Below, in pieces: positions 1 through 5,175 of a stretch of 5,175 bases of DNA. Within the stretch, counting starts at the first letter, position 1, and every line of letters begins with the position of its first letter. The notes under the pieces are model-generated. The model had not been told where the DNA came from. It ran no database searches and saw nothing but the letters and a program-made list of their open reading frames with translations. Origin of the DNA: Kiritimatiellia bacterium (GTDB lineage Bacteria; Verrucomicrobiota; Kiritimatiellia; SLAD01); assembly GCA_007134175.1 (NCBI GenBank), contig SLLF01000254.1, positions 1 through 5,175 of the forward strand, in the 5' to 3' direction. The translations under genes were made by a program, and so were the position numbers.

Positions 1-610
1 TAATCGACTTCGTCGCGAAGGACAGGTGCCGGGCGTCATTTACGGGGCGTCGGAACCGAAAAATGTCGCTTTTGATGCAGCGGTGTTCGCCTCGATTCAG
101 CGCCATCATCACAGTGAAAATGTGATGTTGAACCTGGATATCGCCGGGGATCGCAGCCACAAGGTGCTGATGCGTGAGGTGCAGCACCACCCCCTGACCG
201 GGAAACCGATCCATGTCGACTTCTACGAGCTTTCCATGACCCGTAAGGTGCGGGTGGAGATCCCGGTGGCGTTGTCCGGGACCCCGGTCGGCGTTACGCG
301 CGACGGCGGTATATTGGAGCAGTTGGTTCGGGAGATCGAAGTGGAGTGTCTGCCGGACGACATCGTGGAAGAAGTGGCGGTGGATGTGTCCGGCTTGGAG
401 GTGGGCGATGGGATAACGGTGGCAGATCTTGCGCTCGACCCGGCTAAATACACCAAGATTACAAGCGGTGACATTGCTGTAGCGGCGGTATCGGCGGCCC
501 GGGTAGAGGAAGAAGCCGACGAAGCGGAGGAGGGTGCAGCTGCAGGCGAAAAGGAACCGGAAGTTATTGGGGCTGCCGACGACAAGGATGCCGAAGAAGC
601 GGACAGCTAG
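1..610 (+). CDS. rplY: Large-subunit ribosomal protein bL25, long CTC/TL5 form (5' partial)
   Basis: Binds 5S rRNA in the central protuberance of the 50S subunit. The reading frame is open from base 2, and its first visible residues (NRLRREGQ, then VPGVIYG) match the conserved RRLR-x-G-x-VP-x-x-YG core near the N-terminus of L25. The GTG at 26 therefore encodes an internal valine, and roughly 15-20 N-terminal residues lie before the window. Numbering from that valine, the L25 domain runs to about residue 69 and contains EVQHHPLTGKPIHVDFYEL. A second beta-rich TL5-type domain covers about 70-155 (VRVEIPVALSGTPVGV, GGILEQ, EIEVECLP). The last 34 residues (from about base 506) are a disordered acidic tail with 16 Asp/Glu. 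Two-domain proteins of this type are called CTC, as opposed to the short single-domain L25 of E. coli. The stop is TAG at 608, with pth 29 bases downstream. Identification is firm; only the start is unseen. Confidence 0.96.
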   Translation, partial: NRLRREGQVPGVIYGASEPKNVAFDAAVFASIQRHHHSENVMLNLDIAGDRSHKVLMREVQHHPLTGKPIHVDFYELSMTRKVRVEIPVALSGTPVGVTRDGGILEQLVREIEVECLPDDIVEEVAVDVSGLEVGDGITVADLALDPAKYTKITSGDIAVAAVSAARVEEEADEAEEGAAAGEKEPEVIGAADDKDAEEADS

Positions 611-628
611 GCGCGGTTTGCGGCTGGT

Positions 629-633
629 GGAGG
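629..633 (+). promoter_or_regulatory. Shine-Dalgarno site fixing the GTG start of pth
   Basis: GGAGG lies six bases upstream of the GTG at 640. It supports that codon as the start of pth; no in-frame ATG lies near the N-terminal GLGNPG motif. Confidence 0.8.
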
Positions 634-639
634 TGCAGG

Positions 640-1203
640 GTGTGGTGTGTTGCGGGGCTAGGCAATCCAGGCAGGCGCTACTGCGGTACCCGGCACAACG
701 TGGGATTTGAACTGGTCGAGGCACTGGCCGCCCGGGCGGGAGGGCGCTGGCGGCGCAGCTGGCGGTTCCCGCTGGACTATGTTGAGCTGCAGGACGAAGG
801 TGGCCGCACGGCATTGGTGAAGCCCCGCAATTATATGAATCGGAGCGGCTGGGCGTTGGCCCCTTATCTGAAACGGAAGGGGCTTGCGTTGGCCGATCTG
901 ATCGTGATAGTGGATGACATTGAATTGGCGTGTGGCCGGATTCGCGTGCGGCCCCGCGGTAGCGCGGGGGGACACAACGGATTGAAATCGATCATCGCCG
1001 CGCTAGGCACGGACGATTTCAAGCGGGTGCGCGTTGGTGTGGGCGGTCGGTCAGCGGATCGTTCGCTGGTGGAGCACGTGTTGAGCCGGTTTGCGCCGGC
1101 CGAGCGCCGGGCGCTGGATGAGGCCCTGGACCGGGCGCTGGCGGCGGTGGATTGTATCCGTACCCGGGGTGTGGAACAGGCGATGAATGAATATAACGGC
1201 TGA
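640..1203 (+). CDS. pth: Peptidyl-tRNA hydrolase (Pth family)
   Basis: Cleaves the ester bond of peptidyl-tRNAs released early from ribosomes, recycling tRNA in the cytoplasm. The 187-residue protein is close to the usual length of about 190. It starts at GTG, giving MWCVAGLGNPG with the GLGNPG motif right at the N-terminus. The known catalytic and substrate-binding positions are all present: Asn9, His19 (in TRHNVGF), Asn67 (in KPRNYMNRSG), Asp92 (in VDDIELACG) and Asn113 (in GGHNGL). His19 corresponds to the catalytic histidine and Asp92 to its partner aspartate in the E. coli enzyme. It follows rplY by 29 bases and precedes rpsF by 31, with no terminator, so it is probably co-transcribed with both. 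The rplY-pth pair is widely conserved. Its TGA stop lies within a small hairpin described separately. The protein looks intact and active. Confidence 0.97.
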   Translation: MWCVAGLGNPGRRYCGTRHNVGFELVEALAARAGGRWRRSWRFPLDYVELQDEGGRTALVKPRNYMNRSGWALAPYLKRKGLALADLIVIVDDIELACGRIRVRPRGSAGGHNGLKSIIAALGTDDFKRVRVGVGGRSADRSLVEHVLSRFAPAERRALDEALDRALAAVDCIRTRGVEQAMNEYNG

Positions 1204-1213
1204 ATAGCAGCCG
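1197..1213 (+). promoter_or_regulatory. Hairpin over the pth stop in the rpsF leader
   Basis: A perfect 6-bp inverted repeat, CGGCTG (1197-1202) and CAGCCG (1208-1213), flanks a five-base loop AATAG. Five of six pairs are G-C. It covers the end of pth including most of the stop codon and ends seven bases before the rpsF Shine-Dalgarno. There is no following T run, so it is not an intrinsic terminator. Leaders of rpsF in many bacteria carry an RNA element bound by the S6:S18 complex with a conserved CCG; a CCG is present here (1211-1213), but in this fold it is paired, so a match to that element is unproven. Confidence 0.35.
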
Positions 1214-1219
1214 GGTGAG

Positions 1220-1226
1220 AAGGAGA
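1220..1226 (+). promoter_or_regulatory. Shine-Dalgarno site fixing the TTG start of rpsF
   Basis: AAGGAGA, a strong match to the anti-Shine-Dalgarno, lies eight bases before the TTG at 1235. It decides the start, because the next in-frame ATG (residue 7) would remove the conserved first beta strand (KTYEGMFIF). Confidence 0.8.
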
Positions 1227-1234
1227 ACAGCAGA

Positions 1235-1567
1235 TTGAAAACGTACGAAGGCATGTTTATTTTTCTCGACGCTCTGAAAGATGACGAGCTGGAGCAAGCC
1301 GTTAAAGAGGTGCGCGAGGAAATCGAAAAATTGGGTGGTGCGGTGGAAAATACCGCGCGTATGGGACGGCGGCCATTCGCCCGCCTGCAGGGTAAGCGGC
1401 ACAAAGCCGGCCATTACATCGTGATGAACTTTGCGCTGCCTCCGACAGAAGTGACGGGACTGCGCAACCGATTGAAGTTGAAAGATTCCGTCTTTCGCAA
1501 CCAGATCATTGCCCAGGTGGCACCGGCCGAATCGGTCGAGCCCGCTGCGGCGGCAGAGGAGGCCTGA
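1235..1567 (+). CDS. rpsF: Small-subunit ribosomal protein bS6 (TTG start)
   Basis: bS6 binds the central domain of 16S rRNA as a heterodimer with bS18, which is encoded two genes downstream. The 110-residue protein shows the S6 ferredoxin-like pattern: first strand KTYEGMFIF (2-10), helix DDELEQAVKEVREEIEKLGG (16-35), the central GRRPFARLQGKRHKAGHYIVMNF segment (about 44-66), and the final helix and strand LRNRLKLKDSVFRNQII. A 15-residue Ala/Glu-rich tail follows, as in many non-enterobacterial S6 proteins. The start is TTG, chosen from the strong Shine-Dalgarno and from the conserved K-x-YE start of the family; weak starts on otherwise abundant proteins can reflect translational control. 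It is followed by ssb after three bases, and its last codons contain the ssb ribosome binding site, so translation of the two is probably coupled. Confidence 0.95.
   Translation: MKTYEGMFIFLDALKDDELEQAVKEVREEIEKLGGAVENTARMGRRPFARLQGKRHKAGHYIVMNFALPPTEVTGLRNRLKLKDSVFRNQIIAQVAPAESVEPAAAAEEA
1558..1562 (+). promoter_or_regulatory. ssb Shine-Dalgarno embedded in the rpsF 3' end
   Basis: GGAGG lies eight bases before the ssb ATG and is formed by the last Glu and Ala codons of rpsF. The overlap of coding sequence and ribosome binding site implies coupling of ssb initiation to termination on rpsF. Confidence 0.75.
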
Positions 1568-1570
1568 TCA

Positions 1571-2026
1571 ATGGCGTCGCTGAATAAAGTTTTCTTGATC
1601 GGGAATCTGACCCGGGATCCGGAAGTCCGGTATTTGCCTTCAGGTGCGGCGGTGGGCGATCTACGCCTGGCCGCCAACCGCAAGTACAAAACCCAGCAAG
1701 GCGAGGAACGCGAAGAAACCTGTTTTGTAAATGTCTCGGTTTGGGGGCGGCAGGCGGAAACCTGTGGTCAATACCTGGGTAAAGGCTCCGCGGTACTGGT
1801 GGAAGGGCGATTGCGCTTCGAAGAATGGGAGAAGGACGGCCAGAAGAACAGCCGGATTTCCGTGACGGCCGAGCGGGTTCAGTTTATGAGCGCCCCGCGC
1901 GGTGGTGCAGAGTACGGCGACGCACCTTCGGGCAGATCAGCGGGCGCTACGCCCGCGGCGTCAGACGGAACTGGTGCGCCTGCGCCGGCAGCCGACCGGG
2001 TGGATGATGACGATCTTCCCTTTTAG
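1571..2026 (+). CDS. ssb: Single-stranded DNA-binding protein SSB
   Basis: Coats single-stranded DNA during replication, repair and recombination and recruits partner proteins. The 151 residues comprise the N-terminal OB-fold (about 1-107) with the SSB signature LNKVFLIGNLTRDPEVRYLPSG, the strand FVNVSVWGRQAE containing Trp58, and LVEGRLRFEEWEKDGQ. A Gly/Ala/Pro/Ser-rich flexible linker follows (about 108-143). It ends in an acidic tip, DDDDLPF (145-151), equivalent to the DDDIPF tip that binds SSB partner proteins. Length and layout are typical of a tetrameric bacterial SSB. It lies between rpsF and rpsR, as in many Gram-positive and other bacteria; in E. coli the OB-fold gene priB takes that place. 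It starts three bases after rpsF and is followed by a 57-base gap, the longest in the window. Confidence 0.97.
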   Translation: MASLNKVFLIGNLTRDPEVRYLPSGAAVGDLRLAANRKYKTQQGEEREETCFVNVSVWGRQAETCGQYLGKGSAVLVEGRLRFEEWEKDGQKNSRISVTAERVQFMSAPRGGAEYGDAPSGRSAGATPAASDGTGAPAPAADRVDDDDLPF

Positions 2027-2083
2027 CCGCAGCGGTTGACCACGTGGAATCATAACTAAATAGAGAGAACCAAAGGAATTCGT
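2027..2083 (+). promoter_or_regulatory. AT-rich rpsR leader with possible internal promoter
   Basis: This 57-base gap is the longest between genes and its second half is distinctly A-rich compared with its surroundings. TTGACC (2036-2041) matches the sigma-70 -35 box in five of six positions. The best -10 candidate, TAAATA (2057-2062), is poor (three of six) and the 15-base spacing is short. A perfect palindrome, CCACGTGG (2040-2047), overlaps the -35 box. AAAGGAA (2072-2078) before the ATG at 2084 is the rpsR ribosome binding site. The promoter call is tentative; sigma factor preferences of this organism are unknown. Confidence 0.3.
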
Positions 2084-2326
2084 ATGAAAAGAAAGACCAG
2101 TCCACGGCGTCGTCGTGATCGTTCCGACTTTGCGGACGGGGCGCGCGCCCCGAAGCGCCTTGAAGGAGTGGAGCAGATAGACTACAAGGACGCGGAACTG
2201 CTGCGACGGTTTATGACGGAACGAGGCAAGATTATGCCCCGTCGAACCACGTACGCATCCGCCAAGCAGCAGCGCCAGATCCGGGCGGCGATCCGCCGGG
2301 CCCGAGTGATGGGGCTGTTACCGTAA
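2084..2326 (+). CDS. rpsR: Small-subunit ribosomal protein bS18
   Basis: Pairs with bS6 on the 30S platform near the mRNA exit. The 80-residue protein has a very basic N-terminal tail ([12 protein letters not shown], residues 2-13), an acidic/variable stretch, then the S18 core at 32-80: [23 protein letters not shown], followed by the [21 protein letters not shown] helix that contacts rRNA. It ends directly after LLP, without the extra C-terminal residues of the E. coli protein. There is no cysteine anywhere, so this is not the zinc-binding (Cys-rich) variant known in some bacteria. It starts at ATG behind AAAGGAA and is followed by rplI after 19 bases. Co-location with rpsF fits the obligate S6:S18 partnership. 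Confidence 0.97.
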   Translation: MKRKTSPRRRRDRSDFADGARAPKRLEGVEQIDYKDAELLRRFMTERGKIMPRRTTYASAKQQRQIRAAIRRARVMGLLP

Positions 2327-2345
2327 CTTTCGAGGAGAACCGATA

Positions 2346-2795
2346 ATGGCGAAAGAAGTGATCTTAATAGCTGACGTCGCGGGCTTGGGCGTAGAGGGCG
2401 AAGTGGTGCGGGTGGCCGAGGGCTATGCCCGGAATTTTCTGCTGCCCCAGCGAAAAGCGGCGTTGGTGACACCCGGCACCCGGCGGTTGGTCGAGAAGAA
2501 GAAGGCGGAACGACTCGAGCGGCAGGCGCTTGAACGCGACGCAGCCGAAGCGTTGGCCAAGCAGCTCGGAACAGTCTCCGTCACGTTGTCGGTTAAAACC
2601 GGCGAGGGCGGCAAGCTGTTTGGCTCCGTGACGGCTGCCGATATCTTGACGGCGCTGGAAAAACAGGGCGTTAAATTGGACAAGAAACAGCTTCAGTTGG
2701 CGGCACCTTTGCGTGAATTAGGCGTTTTCGAGGTTCCTTGTAAACTGCACGACGAGGTCGCCACCACCTGTAAAGTATGGGTCGTTGAGGAATAG
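2346..2795 (+). CDS. rplI: Large-subunit ribosomal protein bL9
   Basis: Binds 23S rRNA near the base of the L1 stalk with its N-domain and extends a second domain off the ribosome surface, helping frame maintenance. The 149 residues equal the length of E. coli L9. The N-domain (about 1-40) carries the signature GLGVEGEVVRVAEGYARNFLLP-x-x-KA (13-38); the connecting long helix (about 44-74) is rich in Lys, Glu and Arg; the C-domain (about 77-149) contains the conserved GGKLFGSVTAADI (88-100). An AGGAG at 2333-2337, eight bases before the ATG, supports the start. It follows rpsR by 19 bases and precedes dnaB by only six, with no terminator between them. Confidence 0.97.
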   Translation: MAKEVILIADVAGLGVEGEVVRVAEGYARNFLLPQRKAALVTPGTRRLVEKKKAERLERQALERDAAEALAKQLGTVSVTLSVKTGEGGKLFGSVTAADILTALEKQGVKLDKKQLQLAAPLRELGVFEVPCKLHDEVATTCKVWVVEE

Positions 2796-2801
2796 GCGTG
2801 T

Positions 2802-4238
2802 ATGGCTGCCCGGATCACCCCCGCTGCCGCACCCCAGAGTGACCGTATCCCCCCGTATAGCGAAGAGGCCGAGCGTGGTGTACTAGGCTCGGCGCTGCTC
2901 GATGCGGCCCGGGTGATCGATCTCTGTGTGGAAAAACAGTTGGTGGCCGGTTCGTTTCATGTGCCGGCTCATCAGACCCTGTTTGAAACGCTGGTCGATA
3001 TGCACGACAGCGGGCAGGTAATCGACCTGTTGACGGTGGGCGACCGGTTGGACGGAGCCGGCTTGTTGAATCAGATTGGCGGGCGCGACTTGCTGCTGGC
3101 TCTCTTGGAGGCCACTCCCACTGCGGCGCATGCGGAACACTACATTGAGATGGTACGGCAGCGGCACTTGCTGCGCACCATTATTGACCGCGCCCGCACG
3201 GCCATCGATGACTGCTATCAAGCGGAAGACGACGCCGATGAAATTCTGAGCCAGACGGAGCAGCGCTTCTTCGAAATCGGGGATATGGCGCGTACGGCCA
3301 TGCGTCCTTGGCGCGATTTGGTCAAGGAAACGATGCAGGAGATCGAAAATATCTTTCAGCAGAAGAAAGGTATCACCGGCATTCCTACGGGTTATCGCGA
3401 TTTAGACAAGAAGCTGTTGGGCCTGCAGAATAGCGATATGATTATCATTGCTGCGCGCCCCTCGATGGGGAAAACGTCGTTGGCTATGAATATCGCGGAA
3501 AAAATCGCCTTGGGTGAGGTGGCCGACCGGCAGGCGCGTCCAGTGGCTGTTTTCAGCCTCGAAATGTCGAGCGAACAGTTGGTGCGCCGTATGATCTGCT
3601 GCCGGGCGCGTGTATCCTCCCACAAGTTATCCGGCGGTTTCATCAGCCAAGTCAATCACGGCCACTTGATGCAGGCGGCAGATGCCTTGACGAAGGCACC
3701 GCTCTATATTGACGACGCAGCCGGCTTGAGCGCCGTGGAGCTGCGCGCACGCGCCCGGCGGTTGTGCAAGCGGTTCGAAATCAGATTAATTGTGGTGGAT
3801 TACTTGCAGCTGCTGCATTATCCCCAGTATGCCAAGGAAGGTCGACAACGTGAAACCGCCGCTATATCCGGTGCGCTGAAGGCGATGGCCAAGGAACTCA
3901 AGATACCGGTGGTGGTCCTGAGCCAGTTGAGCCGCGCCCCGGAAACGCGCGATACCAAGTCCGCCATACCTAAATTGTCGGATTTGCGTGATTCAGGTTC
4001 TATCGAACAAGACGCGGATGTGGTGGCCCTGTTGCGGCGTCCCTGCAAATATCCGCAGGACAAGGAAGCCGACGACAAGACGTTGTCGATTCTGGATATC
4101 GCTAAACATCGTAACGGGCCGACCGGTGAAGTACGCCTCCACTTTGAAGAGGAGTTTACCCGCTTTGAAGATCGGGCCACGGGCGCGGATCGGGAGGATG
4201 TGGCGTTTGCCCCCGACGCAGAGGGAATTGAAGTATGA
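2802..4238 (+). CDS. dnaB: Replicative DNA helicase DnaB
   Basis: Hexameric 5'-3' helicase that unwinds the replication fork using ATP and interacts with primase. The 478 residues are close to the family norm (about 450-475). The N-terminal domain (about 15-115) opens with RIPPYSEEAERGVLGSAL; the linker helix region covers about 140-190; the RecA-like domain runs from about 190 to 455. Visible motifs are Walker A ARPSMGKT (218-225, Lys224), the H1a glutamate Glu254 in FSLEMS, Walker B with Asp333 in VVDYLQLL, Gln375 in VVLSQLSR, the LSDLRDSGSIEQDAD motif (392-406), and the KHRNGPTGE loop (435-443) with Lys435 and Arg437 in the arginine-finger region. There is no intein at the P-loop or H4, the usual insertion sites. 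The ribosome binding site is weak (GAGG 11 bases away, or AGG five bases away), suggesting coupling to rplI six bases upstream. The rplI-dnaB neighbourhood is common in bacteria. Confidence 0.98.
   Translation: MAARITPAAAPQSDRIPPYSEEAERGVLGSALLDAARVIDLCVEKQLVAGSFHVPAHQTLFETLVDMHDSGQVIDLLTVGDRLDGAGLLNQIGGRDLLLALLEATPTAAHAEHYIEMVRQRHLLRTIIDRARTAIDDCYQAEDDADEILSQTEQRFFEIGDMARTAMRPWRDLVKETMQEIENIFQQKKGITGIPTGYRDLDKKLLGLQNSDMIIIAARPSMGKTSLAMNIAEKIALGEVADRQARPVAVFSLEMSSEQLVRRMICCRARVSSHKLSGGFISQVNHGHLMQAADALTKAPLYIDDAAGLSAVELRARARRLCKRFEIRLIVVDYLQLLHYPQYAKEGRQRETAAISGALKAMAKELKIPVVVLSQLSRAPETRDTKSAIPKLSDLRDSGSIEQDADVVALLRRPCKYPQDKEADDKTLSILDIAKHRNGPTGEVRLHFEEEFTRFEDRATGADREDVAFAPDAEGIEV
4221..4225 (+). 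promoter_or_regulatory. bamA Shine-Dalgarno inside the dnaB 3' end
   Basis: GAGGG lies nine bases before the ATG at 4235, within the last codons of dnaB. It supports that ATG, which overlaps the dnaB TGA as ATGA. Confidence 0.65.
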
Positions 4239-5175
4239 GTACGAATTTTAAGTGTTGGCTGACGATGCTGCTGTTGGGCTGGAGCGGTATGGTGACCATG
4301 AGCGTCGCACAGCCGTCGCCGCCGGTGGTGCGGGATGTTCGTATCGTAAACGAGGGGCCGGGCCCCTTGGATGAAGCGTCGATCCGGGCCTATATCGGTT
4401 TGGCGGCGGGCGTGGTCTATGATCCGGCAGCGGTTAATCGCGATATACGCGCGTTGCAGGAGACCGGCCGGTTCAGTTCCGTGTCGGCCGCCTTGGAGGT
4501 GATGGGGGATGGCGATCAAGTGGATTTGATTTATCGGCTGCGCAATCGCCCGCGACTGCGCTCGATTCGCGTGGACGGGGGCAACCGTGTCAGTAACCGC
4601 CGCATCCGCAATCTGCTGGAACTGGAAATGGGCGAGCGCGTGGACGATCAGGTGTTGGCCGTCCGTGCGCAGAACGTCTACGAACATTACCGCAAACGTC
4701 ACTTTATTGAACCGGAATTGACGTGGACCATTACAGTGGATGAAACCACCGGACGGGCCGACGTGCAGATCACGGTGGACGAAGGCCCGCGCCTGAGCAT
4801 CTGGACGATTCGTTTTGAAGGTAACGAGACGGTATCGTCGCGGCGCCTGCGCCGGGTGATGGACACGGGTGGCTGGCGCCCGTGGTCCTGGATCACCAAA
4901 GGCAATCGCTTTGATCGCCAACTACTGGATGCCGACCGCGACCTGTTGCGACGCACGTATATGGACCGAGGTCATCTGGACGTGCAGGTCGGCGAACCGG
5001 TTATAACCGAGGGGCCCGGTCGACGGGTCCGGGTCCGCATTCCCGTGGAAGAAGGCCCCGTTTACACCATAGGCGCTATATCCATCGAGGGGCTGACGCT
5101 GTTCGAGGAGGAGGCGGTGCGGCCGGCCCTGCGACTGCAGCCTGGGGACACGGCTTCCATGGGGGCTATCGAGCA
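4235..5175 (+). CDS. bamA: Outer-membrane protein assembly factor BamA (3' partial; POTRA region)
   Basis: BamA inserts beta-barrel proteins into the outer membrane; periplasmic POTRA domains receive substrates. Only the first 313 residues are visible; the frame is open to the window edge. Residues 1-25 look like a Sec signal peptide: Lys6, a hydrophobic stretch with LLLGW, and a likely signal peptidase I site after SVA (25). Four POTRA-like repeats follow: about 31-104 (VVRDVRIVNEG ... LQETGRFSSV), 106-185 (LRSIRVDGGNRVSNRRIRN ... VDEGP), 186-274 (LSIWTIRFEGNETVSSRRLRR ... DRGHLDVQV ... VEEGP), and a fourth beginning at about 277 (YTIGAISIEG). The segment TGGWRPWSWITKGNRFD in the third is a longer connection than in E. 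coli. More than three POTRAs argues for BamA over TamA; the barrel is outside the window. The start overlaps dnaB by four bases (ATGA), implying translational coupling. Confidence 0.9.
   Translation, partial: MSTNFKCWLTMLLLGWSGMVTMSVAQPSPPVVRDVRIVNEGPGPLDEASIRAYIGLAAGVVYDPAAVNRDIRALQETGRFSSVSAALEVMGDGDQVDLIYRLRNRPRLRSIRVDGGNRVSNRRIRNLLELEMGERVDDQVLAVRAQNVYEHYRKRHFIEPELTWTITVDETTGRADVQITVDEGPRLSIWTIRFEGNETVSSRRLRRVMDTGGWRPWSWITKGNRFDRQLLDADRDLLRRTYMDRGHLDVQVGEPVITEGPGRRVRVRIPVEEGPVYTIGAISIEGLTLFEEEAVRPALRLQPGDTASMGAIE
4351..4369 (+). repeat. GC-rich inverted repeat early in bamA
   Basis: AGGGGCC (4353-4359) and GGCCCCT (4361-4367) are perfect complements around one G; with the outer G-U and C-G pairs the arms reach nine bases. 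As RNA, a stem of seven pairs with a CCGGG loop is plausible. It encodes residues 39-45 of BamA at the POTRA1 turn (EGPGPL). A function is not shown; it could be a chance result of GC-rich codons. Confidence 0.4.

Noticed and set aside
223..585. Minus-strand Ser/Ala/Thr-rich frame opposite rplY.
   Set aside because: Its repetitive Ser/Ala composition is the complement of the Glu/Ala-rich acidic tail of bL25; there is no independent support.
1019..1414. Overlapping minus-strand frames of 117-131 codons opposite pth and rpsF.
   Set aside because: They are antisense to conserved genes, rich in Pro, Arg and Ser, resemble no family I know, and span an obvious operon junction.
1825..2007. Plus-strand 60-codon frame inside ssb.
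   Set aside because: Fully contained in ssb in another frame, with no family resemblance; it is a shadow of the GC-rich linker.
2027..2035. CCGC-A-GCGG repeat after ssb as a terminator.
   Set aside because: The one-base centre cannot form a proper loop with a long stem, and no T run follows.
2802..4238. Possible intein in dnaB, a common insertion target.
   Set aside because: The protein is of normal length, and Walker A and the LSDLRDSG motif are uninterrupted.
3988..4251. Plus-strand 87-codon frame at the end of dnaB running past its stop.
   Set aside because: It is out of frame with dnaB and bamA and shares no conserved motif; the conserved dnaB C-terminal motifs are in the annotated frame.
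3818..4921. A 367-codon open frame on the minus strand across the dnaB-bamA junction.
   Set aside because: It lies antisense to two well-supported genes. Its translation is low-complexity, rich in Arg, His, Pro and Ala, with no recognisable domain; long antisense frames are expected in GC-rich coding DNA.

Overview
The window holds one densely packed, all-plus-strand gene cluster of conserved housekeeping genes: rplY (5' end cut off by the window edge), pth, rpsF, ssb, rpsR, rplI, dnaB and bamA (3' end cut off). No RNA gene, mobile element, CRISPR array or terminator-like hairpin with a U tract was seen, and no gap between genes exceeds 57 bases. I did not find a novel system; this is an ordinary core region with some points of regulatory interest.

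The organism is a diderm bacterium, because the last gene encodes a BamA-type outer-membrane assembly protein with a signal peptide and POTRA domains. The DNA is GC-rich. The L25 is the long CTC/TL5 form, and ssb sits between rpsF and rpsR where Enterobacteria carry priB. The order rplY-pth-rpsF-(ssb)-rpsR-rplI resembles what is known from Chlamydiae and Verrucomicrobia. I therefore infer the PVC superphylum, perhaps Verrucomicrobiota or Kiritimatiellota, but this was not tested by phylogeny.

Layout: bases 1-1203 carry translation quality functions (the 5S rRNA-binding protein bL25 and peptidyl-tRNA hydrolase). Bases 1235-2795 carry the bS6-SSB-bS18-bL9 block, which joins the small-subunit partners S6 and S18, the large-subunit stalk-base protein L9 and the single-strand DNA-binding protein. 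Bases 2802-4238 encode the replicative helicase DnaB. From 4235 onward bamA overlaps the dnaB stop by four bases (ATGA), so envelope biogenesis is apparently translationally coupled to the end of a ribosome/replication operon.

Start codons vary (GTG for pth, TTG for rpsF, ATG elsewhere), each choice being supported by a Shine-Dalgarno sequence. The places where regulation may act are a 6-bp hairpin over the pth stop just upstream of the rpsF ribosome binding site, an AT-rich 57-base leader before rpsR with a promoter-like hexamer and a CCACGTGG palindrome, and a strong inverted repeat early in bamA.
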